The notes: generated from the sequence alone by a model not told the origin. DNA of 64,000 nt from CAWGOF01 sp963824225 (GCA_963824225.1 CAWGOF010000002.1:682001-746000); one strand, 5' to 3'. Shown: positions 27,667 to 36,590, counted from the first letter of the stretch. Program-made: numbers and translations.

Positions 27667-29253
27667 CTAGCCCGCGCGATAGGTCGCGGTGAACGGGTCG
27701 GCTCCCGGGCTCCGGCTCACGCCGCGCCCGGGGTTGGCGGCCAGGTGCTCGAGAACGTGGAACACGGTCTCGACGTCGTCCTGCGCACCGACGGCCGCGG
27801 CGATCTCCTCGGCCGTTCCCCCGCCCGGCCGCTCGGCGAGCGTGCTCTCGATCCGGCGTTGCAGCTCGAGCACCTCGGCTGCGGCCTTCTTGCCCGCCTC
27901 GACGCCCGGCTGGTGGTACGCGTTGACGTCGATCAAGCTCGCGTAGAGCCCGACCGCGCGCTCGTAGAGCGCGATCAGCGCACCGACCGTGCGCGGGGTG
28001 ACCTCGTCGATCGTGATCGTGAGCGACGGGCGCCCGTTCTCGGTCAGCGCGCGGCGCGTGCCAAGGAGCAGACCGTTCAGGTAGTCGCCCGACGTCGTCC
28101 CGGGCTCGACCTCGATCCCCGGACCCGGACCGTCGCGCAGCACGCGCACGAACGTCACGAAGAAGTTCGGCAGGCCGTCGCGTAGCTGCTGCACGTACGC
28201 GTGCTGGTCGGTCGAGCCCTTGTTGCCGTAGACGGCGATCCCTTGCTCGACGAGCTTCCCGTCGAGGTCGCGCTCCTTGCCGAGCGACTCCATCACGAGC
28301 TGCTGCAGGTATCGGCTGAGCAACGCCAGTCGATCCTTGTACGGCAGGATCACCATGTCCTTGGCGCCGCGGCCGTTCCCGGCGTGATACCAGGCCAGGG
28401 CCAGCAGCGCCGCCGGGTTCTCGCGCGGCTCGGTGCGCCGCGTGGCCCGGTCCATCGCCGCCGCGCCGGCGAGGAGCGCACGAACGTCGATCCCCTGGAG
28501 CGCTGCGGGCAGGAGTCCGACGGCCGACGTCTCGGAGGTGCGACCGCCGACCCAGTCCCACATCGGGAAGCGCTCGACGAACCGCCGCTCGGTGGCGTAG
28601 CGGTCGAGCGCGCTGCCCTCGCCCGTGACGGCGACCGCGTGCTTGCCGAAGTCGAGGCCCGCGCGACCGTACGCCGCCTCGACCTCGAGCATGCCGTTGC
28701 GCGTCTCGGGCGTGCCGCCGGACTTCGAGATCACGATCACCAGCGTTCGTGCGAGGTCGGGCCCCAGGGCTCTTAGCACGCGATCGATGCCGTCGGGATC
28801 GGTGTTGTCGAGGAAGCTCGGGACGATCCGGTCGTCCGGGCTGCCCAGCGCGTCCGCGACGAACTGCGGGCCGAGCGCCGAGCCGCCGATCCCGATGACC
28901 AGGATCCGGGCGAACCGGTCGGCACGCTCCGGTCGTATGCCCCCCTGGTGCACCGCGCCGGCGAACGACACGATGCGGTCGACCGTCGCGCGGATCATCG
29001 ACGCGGTCGCCGCATCGGGGGCCAGATCGGCGTCGCGCAGCCAGTAGTGACCGACGCGGCGATTCTCGTCCGGGTTGGCGATCGCCCCGCGCTCGAGCTC
29101 GGCCATCGCCAGGGACGCGCGCTCGAGACCGGGTCCGAGCGTGTCGAGGACCGCGTTGGTCAACCCGATGCGGCTCACGTCGAGGTCGATCCCGGTGTTG
29201 GGGGACGCGCAGTACCAGCGTCGCAGGCGGGCCCAGTCGTCGCTCGCGCGCAT
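27667..29253 (-). CDS. pgi: Glucose-6-phosphate isomerase
   Basis: 528 residues. Interconverts glucose-6-phosphate and fructose-6-phosphate. Phosphate-binding loops ILVIGIGGSALGPQF and VIVISKSGGTPETRNGML are present. The catalytic Glu is in QLVMESLGKERDLDGK, the His in YGNKGSTDQHAYVQQLRDG, and PYKDRLALLSRYLQQ precedes it. The C-terminal extension with LQRRIESTLAERPGG is longer than in E. coli-type enzymes. The ATG at 29253 is preceded by GATAAT and six bases with no Shine-Dalgarno, so the mRNA is probably leaderless. Confidence 0.93.
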   Translation of the reverse strand: MRASDDWARLRRWYCASPNTGIDLDVSRIGLTNAVLDTLGPGLERASLAMAELERGAIANPDENRRVGHYWLRDADLAPDAATASMIRATVDRIVSFAGAVHQGGIRPERADRFARILVIGIGGSALGPQFVADALGSPDDRIVPSFLDNTDPDGIDRVLRALGPDLARTLVIVISKSGGTPETRNGMLEVEAAYGRAGLDFGKHAVAVTGEGSALDRYATERRFVERFPMWDWVGGRTSETSAVGLLPAALQGIDVRALLAGAAAMDRATRRTEPRENPAALLALAWYHAGNGRGAKDMVILPYKDRLALLSRYLQQLVMESLGKERDLDGKLVEQGIAVYGNKGSTDQHAYVQQLRDGLPNFFVTFVRVLRDGPGPGIEVEPGTTSGDYLNGLLLGTRRALTENGRPSLTITIDEVTPRTVGALIALYERAVGLYASLIDVNAYHQPGVEAGKKAAAEVLELQRRIESTLAERPGGGTAEEIAAAVGAQDDVETVFHVLEHLAANPGRGVSRSPGADPFTATYRAG

Positions 29254-29259
29254 GGTCCG

Positions 29260-29265
29260 ATTATC
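29260..29265 (-). promoter_or_regulatory. -10 element of pgi, leaderless layout
   Basis: GATAAT (five of six) then CGGACC then the ATG. Transcription starting about seven bases after the hexamer would begin at or next to the A of the start codon. Confidence 0.5.
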
Positions 29266-29278
29266 GCACGCGCCGGGT

Positions 29279-29284
29279 TACAAT
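29279..29284 (+). promoter_or_regulatory. -10 element of the divergent gene, leaderless layout
   Basis: TACAAT (five of six), then seven bases, then GTG at 29292. There is no GGAGG between. Divergent from the pgi promoter 14 bases away. Confidence 0.5.
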
Positions 29285-29291
29285 CCTCGCC

Positions 29292-30362
29292 GTGCGCGGC
29301 CTGATCTCGTTCCATCCGGTCGACGTCGGGTTCTTCGACGACGTGATCGCCCCGCTCGTCGTCGGCGAGAAGATCAACCCCGAGCCGTTCCTGGCCGATG
29401 CGCGGCGCATGCGGGCAACGGAGACGCAGATCGAGCCGTATCGCCGCGCGCTCGTCGCGGTGCTCGAGCGTCTCGTCCCTCCGGCTCCGCCGACCGAAGG
29501 CTCGATGTGGACCAAGGTCCGGGCCCGTCTCGAGCAGCTCGACCAGAAGCCCGATCCCTTCGCGACCTTGGTCGCGAGCCGCATCGATCCGGACCTGCAC
29601 CTGCACGGCCGGCCGTTCCTCATCACCGAGGGCTCGGCCGATCACGTCGCCAACCTGGTCGAGGAGTTCCGCAAGGCCGACGGTCCGGCCGCCGTCGAGG
29701 CCCTGCTGCTCGAGCAGCTCGTGCGGATCGACCGCACGCTGCCGCACGAGCTCGAGCTGTCTGATCTCGCGCCGCCGTCCGCCGACATGGCGTACCGCGC
29801 CGACCTGCTCGATCGACTCAAGGCGGTCCACGCGCTCGCCCGCGCGGCCCGTGACGGCGAGAGCTGGGGTCCGGCGACGGGCCGGCGCGTTCCCGCGCGC
29901 GAGGTGCTCGGTCGCGAGCTGCCGTGGCGTGCGATCGAGCTCCATGCGTGCACGAACCCGTTCTGGGTCGCGCAGGACGTGGACGGCATCGAGACCGTGT
30001 GCCGCGCCGCCGACATTCCGCCGCCCGAGGTGATCGTGACGTGCCGCCGCCTGTTCGCCCGGGCGATCGAGATGTTCCCCGAGCTGGGGGACGGCATGGC
30101 GACCGAGCTGCGGGACGGACGCGATGTCGGGGCGTTCGTCGCGCCGAGCGACGTGCCGGGGCTGCTCTCGTTCCTGCAGACCGAGGGGGCGAAGATCATC
30201 CGCGTCGCCTCGCAGCACGGCGAGGGCGGAAGCTGCGCCACGTTGTTGCGCAAGGTCCGCGAATGCGCGGAGTACGCCGCGGCCCACGGACGAGGCTACC
30301 TCGAGGCGAGCGGCGTTCGACCGCTCGCGGCGCCGTCGGACGATGAGGAGGGCGCGGCGTGA
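29292..30362 (+). CDS. Conserved-looking protein of unknown function
   Basis: 356 residues, no signal or membrane segment. It opens GLISFHPVDVGFFDDVIAPL and later has FLITEGSADHVANLVEEFRK, WRAIELHACTNPFWVAQDVD and KIIRVASQHGEGGSCATLLR. The spacing of charged and hydrophobic residues, the codon bias and the absence of low complexity show a real globular protein. I do not recognise the family. A GIY-YIG nuclease-like gene begins 13 bases after its stop, so the two are probably one operon. It is divergent from pgi. Confidence 0.7.
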   Translation: MRGLISFHPVDVGFFDDVIAPLVVGEKINPEPFLADARRMRATETQIEPYRRALVAVLERLVPPAPPTEGSMWTKVRARLEQLDQKPDPFATLVASRIDPDLHLHGRPFLITEGSADHVANLVEEFRKADGPAAVEALLLEQLVRIDRTLPHELELSDLAPPSADMAYRADLLDRLKAVHALARAARDGESWGPATGRRVPAREVLGRELPWRAIELHACTNPFWVAQDVDGIETVCRAADIPPPEVIVTCRRLFARAIEMFPELGDGMATELRDGRDVGAFVAPSDVPGLLSFLQTEGAKIIRVASQHGEGGSCATLLRKVRECAEYAAAHGRGYLEASGVRPLAAPSDDEEGAA

Positions 30363-30375
30363 CCGCGCGCGCGGA

Positions 30376-31752
30376 GTGACCGAGCACGCAGGCCCGGCGT
30401 CGCTCGCCGCCGAGCGGGCGGTCCGGGTGCTGCGCAGCCGTGGCGGATCGGTCGGGAGCCTGGATCTCGCGCGCGAGGTCCTGGCGACCCGCTCGACGAG
30501 CGAGCCGACCGCCACCCGCGTGCTCGAGGCCGCGTTCGCCGGAGACCGGCGACTGCGCTATGCGGACGGCGCGTGGGCGCTCGCCGAGCCCAGTCCTCAC
30601 GGGCGCGAGGAGCGTCCGCGCGATCCGGATCGCGTGTTCCTCGCACTCGCGATCGACCGCTCGACCGGCCGGTCGCCCCGGATCGTCGCGCTCACCGCCG
30701 TGCGGATGCGCGGTCGACGCGTGGTCGGGACGTGTGCCGGACAGATCGACGTGGCGGGCGCGAGCCTGCGCGAGGCGCTGACGCGGCTCCTCGCTGGCGC
30801 GGTGCCGGTGGTCCATGACGCCCGAGGAGCGATCGGCGCGCTCGAGCGCTGGCTCGAACGGCCGATCGGGGCCGTCGTCTCGCTGCGCGAGGTCGCACGG
30901 GACCGCCTCGGCTTGCGCGCGAGCCACGGCCTGGGAACGCTCCTCGGCCACCTGGGGATCCGCTGGCGCGACACGAGCGATCCGCTCGACGTCGCGGCGG
31001 CGCTCGACGCGGCGCTCCGGGGACTGCGCCGGCGCGGTGAGTCGCTCGTCGCGCTGAGGTCGCGTCGCAACGCCGATCGTACGGCATCCGATCTCACGCG
31101 CTTCGCGTTCGACGAGTCGTTCCTGAGCGGAATCCCGCACGCGCCGGGAACCTACCGGTTCTACGACGCCACGGGCCGACTGACGTACGTCGGCAAGTCG
31201 GCGAACCTGGCGCGGCGCGTCGCCTCGTACTTCCACGCCCGGCCGTCGGCGCGTGTGCGGCGCCTGCTCGACACGCTGTGGCGCATCGAGTATCGCCCGT
31301 CGGGCTCGGATCTCGAGGCGATGCTGCGGGAGGCGGCGCAGATCCGTCGCGATCGGCCGGCGGCGAACGTCGTGCGCGACGTCCACCGCCACGGCCGCCG
31401 GTTGAGCCTGGAGTCGCTCCTGATCGTCGAGCCGGCCGAGCCACCGGCGGTGCTGCGTGTGTTCCTCGTGCGAGCCGGACGCCTCGTTGCCCGCGTGCCG
31501 ATCGGCCGGCGCGGCGGCGGGCTCTCGCGGCTCGCGGCGCTGCTCGACGAGCGGTTCTTTCATCAGGCGCCGGACGCCGGCGGTCGAGACCTCGACGGCG
31601 AGATCGTCGCCCGGTGGCTCGTGGCTCACGAGCGCGTCGTCGCGTTCGACCCGACCGATCTCCCGAGCGCCGACGACGTCGTCGACCGCTTGCGCACGCT
31701 CGCGCGCCGCCAGGTCCTGATCGACGTCGAGGGCCCCCCGCGTTACCGATGA
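30376..31752 (+). CDS. GIY-YIG domain protein with a degenerate exonuclease-like N-terminus
   Basis: 458 residues. The GIY-YIG block is clear at about 255-330: APGTYRFYDATGRLTYVGKS, NLARRVASYF and the later Glu in SGSDLEAMLREAAQI. That is the UvrC/Cho-type nuclease core. The N-terminal part (VFLALAIDRSTGRSPRIVAL to about 220) follows the strand order of DnaQ-like exonucleases, with VVHDARGAIGALERWL. However, the acidic D-x-E motif is missing, so that half is likely inactive. Fusions of epsilon-like exonuclease and UvrC/Cho-like nuclease are known in bacteria. GTG 30376 is the first start after the upstream stop. Probable DNA repair role, not proven. Confidence 0.72.
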   Translation: MTEHAGPASLAAERAVRVLRSRGGSVGSLDLAREVLATRSTSEPTATRVLEAAFAGDRRLRYADGAWALAEPSPHGREERPRDPDRVFLALAIDRSTGRSPRIVALTAVRMRGRRVVGTCAGQIDVAGASLREALTRLLAGAVPVVHDARGAIGALERWLERPIGAVVSLREVARDRLGLRASHGLGTLLGHLGIRWRDTSDPLDVAAALDAALRGLRRRGESLVALRSRRNADRTASDLTRFAFDESFLSGIPHAPGTYRFYDATGRLTYVGKSANLARRVASYFHARPSARVRRLLDTLWRIEYRPSGSDLEAMLREAAQIRRDRPAANVVRDVHRHGRRLSLESLLIVEPAEPPAVLRVFLVRAGRLVARVPIGRRGGGLSRLAALLDERFFHQAPDAGGRDLDGEIVARWLVAHERVVAFDPTDLPSADDVVDRLRTLARRQVLIDVEGPPRYR

Positions 31753-32162
31753 ACAGCAACCGGGTCGAGGCCTGACCCCGACTTGCGGAGGACGGCGTCG
31801 AGGCTGAAGCGGCCCGCGCCCCTGGCCGCGATGTACAGGAACACGAAGCAGTACACGACGGCGAGCTCGCCCTTGTTGACGATCGGCCAGAACCCGCCCG
31901 AAGCGTGGGCCATGAAATAGGCGGCCGCCATCAGGCCGCTCGCCAGGAATGCGGCCCAGCCGGCGAAGAGGCCGAGGGCGACGAGGAGGCCACCGCCGAG
32001 CTCGATCACACCGGCGGTCACCATCAGCGGGTTCCCGAGCTGGCTCTGCCCACCGAGCGCGCCGAACAGCTTCTGCGCTCCGTGGCACGCGAACAGGACA
32101 CCGACGACGACGCGCGTCACCGCGTAGATCGCTTCTGCGTACGGTCCGAGCCATCGTTCCAT
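31743..32162 (-). CDS. DoxX family membrane protein
   Basis: 139 residues and four hydrophobic helices. FACHGAQKLFGALGG, AGVIELGGGLLVALGLFAGW and ASGLMAAAYFMAHASGGFWP are typical DoxX/DoxD blocks. Family members are linked to oxidative stress or quinone-associated redox complexes; the exact role is unknown. ATG 32162 follows GGAGG by six bases. The longer frame to 32450 is rejected because the added part has no conservation features. Overlaps the convergent GIY-YIG gene by ten bases. Confidence 0.8.
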   Translation of the reverse strand: MERWLGPYAEAIYAVTRVVVGVLFACHGAQKLFGALGGQSQLGNPLMVTAGVIELGGGLLVALGLFAGWAAFLASGLMAAAYFMAHASGGFWPIVNKGELAVVYCFVFLYIAARGAGRFSLDAVLRKSGSGLDPVAVHR

Positions 32163-32337
32163 GATCGTCCTCCGGCTTGGCAGCATACAGGAGGCATAGC
32201 AAGAACGGGCGCGAGCGCTGTAAGAAGGGGCAAGCGGAGCGCTGTCCTCGCGAGAGACGCCGCCGTTCCGTGCCCGACGACGTGGGCACGCAGGTTGAAT
32301 ACGGAATGCGGGCCAAGACGGAGCAGGAGGTACGATT

Positions 32338-34008
32338 GTGCGTAGCCCGATGACGCTGGTTGCCGTTGCACTGATCGTCCTCGGCGGCTGCCGCGGGGAC
32401 GATCCGTTCCCGGAGCGCATGAAGGCGCGGCTCGAGTCGGTGTTCGACACGGGCCCCCAAGAGCCGACCCCCGACGAGGTGCGTTCGGAACTGTTGCGGA
32501 ATCTCCGCGTCGCGCCAGCCGGCGCGACCGCTTTCCCGTCGCGCGAGACGATCGCCGAGTTCTACGCGAAGCGCGCCTACCAGCCGGCGTGGTCCGACGC
32601 CTCGGGCAAGCTCGTCCCCGAGACGACGACGCTCCTCGAAGCGCTGTCGAGCGCGACGGACCACGGCCTCGACCCAGGAGACTACTCGGTCGATCGGCTC
32701 GAAGCGCTCGCGAAGCAGCTCCGCGAAGGAGAAGCGGACGTGGCCGGTCGCGTCGCGGACTTCGACCTGTTGGCGACGGCGGCGTTCCTGCGCTACGCAG
32801 CGGACGTCTCGACGGGCCGACTGCACCCGGACGAGGTCGCGAGCGACTGGCACACCAACCCTCCCGAGGTCGACCCGGTCGCCGGGCTGAGCGAAGCGCT
32901 GTCCAGCCACGACCTCGCCAAGCTGCTCGATTCCCTGCCGCCTCCGCACCCGGGCTACGAGCGGCTGTGTCGGTCCCTGCGCGAGCTTCGCGAGATCGAG
33001 GCCGCAGGCGGCTGGCCGACGATCCCACCCGGGCCGAAGATCGAGGCCGGCTCGCGAGACGCTCGGGTCGCCGTCTTGCGCCAACGCCTGGGCGAAGACG
33101 GAGCGTCCCCCGATGCATCGCTCGCGAGCGCGATCCGGAGCTTCCAGGCGCGCCACGGGATCGAGCCCGACGGCGTCGTGAGCGAGGCCACGCTCGCCGA
33201 GCTGAACGTTCCGGTCGGCGAGCGGATCCGGCAGGTCGAGCTGAACCTCGAGCGCTGGCGCTGGGTCCCGCGCGATCTCGGCCACCCGTACGTCCTGGTG
33301 AACATCCCCGGCTTCGAGCTCGAGCTCGTCGAGGGCCAGGTCGCTCCGTGGCACACGCGCGTCATCGCGGGCAAGGCCTACACGCCGACACCTGTGTTCA
33401 GCGACCGCATCGTCGCGATCGTGGTCAACCCGCCGTGGAACGTGCCCGAGAGCATCGCCGTCTCCGAGCTCCTTCCCGAGCTGCGCAAGGACCCGAATGC
33501 GCTCGCGCGCAAGGGGATCCGCGTCCTCGAGGGGTCGGGCGAGAAGGCGCGGGAGGTCGACCCGCGCCGCGTCGACTGGGACGAGCTCGACGGCGAGCGG
33601 TTTCCGTACCGGCTACGTCAGGATCCGGGCGCGGAGAACCCCCTCGGTCGGCTCAAGTTCGATCTGACGAACGATTTTCACGTTTACCTGCACGACACAC
33701 CGGCGGGTGGGGCGTTCGGTCGGACGGACCGCGATCTGAGCCACGGATGTGTCCGGGTCCAGAACGCGCTCGAGCTGGCGAACCGCATCACGAGCGACCC
33801 GGTCCAGCAGAAGATCGAGGACGCCCTGGCCGAGCCGGACGAGCGGCGGATCGAGCTCGAGGCTAAGATCCCGGTGCACATCTTCTACTGGACCGCCTGG
33901 ACCGACGCCGAGGGCCAGCTACATTTCGGGCAGGACATTTACGATTTCGACAAGACCCAGCGCGCCGCGCTCGACCGTGTTGCCGGAAATTCACCTTCGG
34001 CCACCTGA
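32338..34008 (+). CDS. L,D-transpeptidase lipoprotein (YcbB-like, peptidoglycan-binding plus YkuD)
   Basis: 556 residues. Lipobox in LIVLGGCRGD. An N-terminal scaffold domain with FYAKRAYQPAWSDASGKL is followed by a peptidoglycan-binding domain (SAIRSFQARHGIEPDGVVSE). The YkuD catalytic domain has VNIPGFELELVE, IVVNPPWNVPESI, the His of VYLHDTPAGGAFGRTDRDL and the Cys of SHGCVRV. It would form 3-3 cross-links or attach proteins to peptidoglycan in the periplasm. GTG 32338 follows GGAGG by seven bases. Together with the next gene it forms a small cell-wall pair. Confidence 0.9.
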   Translation: MRSPMTLVAVALIVLGGCRGDDPFPERMKARLESVFDTGPQEPTPDEVRSELLRNLRVAPAGATAFPSRETIAEFYAKRAYQPAWSDASGKLVPETTTLLEALSSATDHGLDPGDYSVDRLEALAKQLREGEADVAGRVADFDLLATAAFLRYAADVSTGRLHPDEVASDWHTNPPEVDPVAGLSEALSSHDLAKLLDSLPPPHPGYERLCRSLRELREIEAAGGWPTIPPGPKIEAGSRDARVAVLRQRLGEDGASPDASLASAIRSFQARHGIEPDGVVSEATLAELNVPVGERIRQVELNLERWRWVPRDLGHPYVLVNIPGFELELVEGQVAPWHTRVIAGKAYTPTPVFSDRIVAIVVNPPWNVPESIAVSELLPELRKDPNALARKGIRVLEGSGEKAREVDPRRVDWDELDGERFPYRLRQDPGAENPLGRLKFDLTNDFHVYLHDTPAGGAFGRTDRDLSHGCVRVQNALELANRITSDPVQQKIEDALAEPDERRIELEAKIPVHIFYWTAWTDAEGQLHFGQDIYDFDKTQRAALDRVAGNSPSAT

Positions 34009-34033
34009 CAGACGGCGGAATCGGCCCTATAAG
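34005..34033 (+). promoter_or_regulatory. Promoter of the second L,D-transpeptidase-fold gene, near-leaderless
   Basis: CTGACA, 17 bp, TATAAG: five of six matches in both hexamers with ideal spacing. GTG at 34042 is eight bases after the -10, so the mRNA has a leader of at most one or two bases. The -35 overlaps the stop of the upstream gene. Confidence 0.6.
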
Positions 34034-34041
34034 ATAGCTTC

Positions 34042-34695
34042 GTGAAGCTCCTTCCGATCGGGGTTGCGGTCCTTCTCGTCCTCGTCGCCATCGCGCCGGC
34101 GGCCGCCGCGCCGCCTTCCGAGTGGTGCGCCGCGAACCTCGCGAGCGACCTCATGAGCGCGACCCCCAGCCTGAACCCGGAAGCTCTGCGCGCCGCGCTC
34201 CAGTCCTGGGAGTCTTTGCGCGCCCGCGGCGAGGTGCGCAGCTCGCTTCTGAGCGTGATCGACTACGGGTTGCCCTCGACCGAGAAGCGGTTGTGGGTCT
34301 TCGATCTCGCGTCAGGCCAGGTCCTGTTCAACGAGCTCGTAGCCCACGGCAGGAACTCCGGCGGGGACGTGGCCCAGGCGTTCTCGAACGAGGCCGGCAC
34401 GTACATGAGCTCGCTTGGCGCGTTCGTGACCGGAGACGTCTACGACGGCCGGAACGGCTACTCGCTGCGCCTACGCGGAATCGAGCCGAGCCTGAACGAC
34501 CGTGCCGAGGAGCGCGCGATCGTCATGCACGGTGCGCCGTACGTGGACGCCGGGGTCGCACGGAGCCTGGGCCGCTTGGGCCGCAGTCTCGGCTGCCCGG
34601 CGATCCGGCTCGAGATCGCGCACCAGCTGATCGACGAGATCAAGGACGGCAGCGTGCTCTACGCCTGGCATCCGAGCCTCGGGCTCCCGGACTGA
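34042..34695 (+). CDS. Exported murein L,D-transpeptidase catalytic domain family protein
   Basis: 217 residues with a signal peptide (VAVLLVLVAIAPAAAA). Domain motifs of the second YkuD family: LWVFDLASGQVLFNELVAHG, NSGGDVAQAFSNEAGTYMSS, IVMHGAPYVD with its His, and LGRSLGCPAIRLEIA with the Cys. Predicted periplasmic peptidoglycan enzyme. GTG start without Shine-Dalgarno. It begins 33 bases after the first transpeptidase gene but has its own promoter. Confidence 0.85.
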   Translation: MKLLPIGVAVLLVLVAIAPAAAAPPSEWCAANLASDLMSATPSLNPEALRAALQSWESLRARGEVRSSLLSVIDYGLPSTEKRLWVFDLASGQVLFNELVAHGRNSGGDVAQAFSNEAGTYMSSLGAFVTGDVYDGRNGYSLRLRGIEPSLNDRAEERAIVMHGAPYVDAGVARSLGRLGRSLGCPAIRLEIAHQLIDEIKDGSVLYAWHPSLGLPD

Positions 34696-34702
34696 GAGCG
34701 AG

Positions 34703-35599
34703 TCAAGGCGACTCGTCGAGCTCGCCCCGCGCCACGGGGACCACGCGGCCGCCCACGCGCACGTCGAACCGTCGGTCACGCTTGCGAGCGCGCAATTCGA
34801 TGATCGACGGCCGGCCGATCTCGATCCCCTGCTCGACGCGCACGGCGACGTCGCCTTGGCCGAGCACACGGTGCTCCGCCAGGTACGCGGCGCAGCACGC
34901 GTTCGCGCTGCCCGTCGCCGGATCCTCCGGGACGCCGTACCACTCGACGAACACCCGGGCGTGGATCGCGTTCTGGGGGTCTTCGGTCTCGCGGGCGAAG
35001 ACGAAGATCCCCTTGGCCTCGGCGTCACGCACGAACGCGCGATAGGCGTCGAGGCTCAGGCGGCAGCCCCGGGCCGCGTCGAGGCTCACGAGCGGAACGA
35101 TCCAGAACGGCAGACCCATCGACACCGCCTGGATCGGGTACGCCTCGTCGATCTGGTCGAGCGACAGCCCCAGGACCGCGGCGAGCGTCGCCCGCGGAGC
35201 CTGCGGCCCGAACTCCGGTTGGCGCGGCTCGAGCCACACCAGGTCGCCCTCGAACGTCACCGGGATCGGGCCCACACCGAGCCGCAGTGTGACGCCCGCC
35301 GGAGCCGCTTGCAGCAGCTCGTTCCGGATCACCCACGCCGTGCCGATCGTCGGGTGGCCGGCGAACGGCACCTCTTCCCGCGGCGTGAAGATCCGCACGT
35401 CGAACGCGCCGCCGCGCGCTTCGTCGTGCAACACGAACGCGGTCTCGGAGAAGTTCATCTCGCGCGCGATCGCCTGCATCGTTGGCGCGTCGAGGTCCGC
35501 CGCACGCGTGACCACGGCGAGCTGGTTTCCCGCATAGCGCCGCTCGGCGAACACGTCGACGAGAAACAACGGGTGTCGGCTTGTATGTTCCCGACTCAT
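34703..35599 (-). CDS. PhzF family isomerase
   Basis: 298 residues. PLFLVDVFAERRYAGNQLAV opens the fold, the catalytic Glu lies in REMNFSETAFVL, and FTPREEVPFAGHPTIGTAWV is the signature block. DPATGSANACCAAYLA is the second-half glycine loop. The fold is two DapF-like halves. Substrate unknown; most family members are not phenazine enzymes. ATG 35599 overlaps the stop of the upstream HAD gene (ATGA), so the two are coupled. Confidence 0.88.
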   Translation of the reverse strand: MSREHTSRHPLFLVDVFAERRYAGNQLAVVTRAADLDAPTMQAIAREMNFSETAFVLHDEARGGAFDVRIFTPREEVPFAGHPTIGTAWVIRNELLQAAPAGVTLRLGVGPIPVTFEGDLVWLEPRQPEFGPQAPRATLAAVLGLSLDQIDEAYPIQAVSMGLPFWIVPLVSLDAARGCRLSLDAYRAFVRDAEAKGIFVFARETEDPQNAIHARVFVEWYGVPEDPATGSANACCAAYLAEHRVLGQGDVAVRVEQGIEIGRPSIIELRARKRDRRFDVRVGGRVVPVARGELDESP

Positions 35600-36288
35600 G
35601 GGTCCTCCTCGATCCATCGCGGCAGGTCCCGGAGATCGTCGAGCAGCTCGGCTCCGGCCGCTTCGAGCGCCGCGCCGTCGCCTGCGGCAGCGTAGCCGTA
35701 GACGCGCATCCTCGCCGCGCGCGCCGCGGTCACGCCGGCGATGCTGTCCTCGACCACGATCGTGCGGTGTGGCGACGCGCCCATACATCGCGCCGCGTGC
35801 AGGAACAGGTCGGGCGCCGGCTTCCCCTGCGCGACCTCGGACGCGCTGAACATCCGTCCTTCGAACCGGCCGAGGAGCCCGGTCAGCCCGAGCGTGAGCC
35901 GCATCTTCTCCGGCTCGCCGCTCGACGCGACGCAGTACGGCACCTCGAGCCGGTCGAGCGCCTCGTCGACTCCCGGCATCGCCGACAGCCCGCGGCGGAA
36001 CGCGTCGAACGTCCGCGCCTGCACGCGCTCGGCGAAATCGGAGCGCAGGGGTCGTCCGAGACGCTCCTCGACGATCTCGATCGTTCGCTCGAACGTCAGA
36101 CCGAGGAACGTGTGGCGCACGTCGTGGTCCGTCATCGTGAGGCCCTCGTCACGCAGCGCCTCCCCGAGCACGGCCGCCGCGATCGGCTCGCTATCCACGA
36201 GCACGCCGTCGCAATCGAAGATGACAAGGCCGGCGGAGCGCCGGGCGGCGCAACGCCGGGCGGCGCCGCGCCGGGCGGCGTCAGCCAT
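35596..36288 (-). CDS. HAD superfamily phosphatase (beta-phosphoglucomutase-like)
   Basis: 230 residues. Nucleophile Asp in LVIFDCDGVLVDSEP, motif II in YCVASSGEPEKMRLTLGLTG, and motif III/IV Lys and acidic pair in KPAPDLFLHAARCMG then IVVEDSIAGVTAARAA. It should hydrolyse or transfer a small phosphate ester. The first 17 residues are a repetitive AARRG/AARRC/AARRS run encoded by a 15-bp tandem repeat. The start may lie later than ATG 36288, because the fold proper begins at residue 19. It overlaps the upstream pterin dehydratase by eight bases. Confidence 0.85.
   Translation of the reverse strand: MADAARRGAARRCAARRSAGLVIFDCDGVLVDSEPIAAAVLGEALRDEGLTMTDHDVRHTFLGLTFERTIEIVEERLGRPLRSDFAERVQARTFDAFRRGLSAMPGVDEALDRLEVPYCVASSGEPEKMRLTLGLTGLLGRFEGRMFSASEVAQGKPAPDLFLHAARCMGASPHRTIVVEDSIAGVTAARAARMRVYGYAAAGDGAALEAAGAELLDDLRDLPRWIEEDP
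36238..36282. repeat. Three 15-bp tandem repeats
   Basis: Unit [g/a]cgccgggcggcg plus two variable bases, three times in a row, inside the 5' end of the HAD gene. In frame it encodes Ala-Ala-Arg-Arg-Xaa. Because 15 is a multiple of three, copy-number change would lengthen or shorten the leader peptide without a frameshift. Confidence 0.8.
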
Positions 36289-36571
36289 GGATGCGGGAGA
36301 TCTCGGCCGCGAGGTCGAAGTCGAGCTGGCTCAGCCCGCCGACGTCGTGGGTCTGCAGGTCGATCGTGACGCGGTTGTAGACGTTCGACCAGTCGGGGTG
36401 GTGGTCCATCCGCTCGGCCACGAAGGCCACACGGGTCATGAACGCGAACGCCGTGGAGAAGTCGGGAAACCGGAGCTCCCGGTGCAGCTTGTCCGCGGCG
36501 CGGGACCAGCCCGGGAGATCCCGCAGCCGGGATTCGATCTCGTCCTCGGAGAGCTTCTTTCGGGCGCTCAT
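36281..36571 (-). CDS. 4a-hydroxytetrahydrobiopterin dehydratase
   Basis: 96 residues, the usual length. The active-site block is AERMDHHPDWSNVYNRVTID followed by LQTHDVGGLSQLDFDLA, with the three conserved His. It recycles pterin cofactor after phenylalanine hydroxylase or similar enzymes. ATG 36571 follows GGGAGG. A TAGAAT at 36594-36599 on this strand may be the promoter. The long leftward frame to 36649 is rejected because this start has the ribosome site. First gene of a pterin dehydratase - HAD - PhzF operon. Confidence 0.9.
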   Translation of the reverse strand: MSARKKLSEDEIESRLRDLPGWSRAADKLHRELRFPDFSTAFAFMTRVAFVAERMDHHPDWSNVYNRVTIDLQTHDVGGLSQLDFDLAAEISRIHG

Positions 36572-36590
36572 TTTTCCCTCCCGGCGTGTA

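Noticed and set aside
30196..33354. A 1,052-codon minus-strand frame
   Set aside because: Antisense to the GIY-YIG and L,D-transpeptidase genes; only the DoxX part on that strand is real and it is in another frame.
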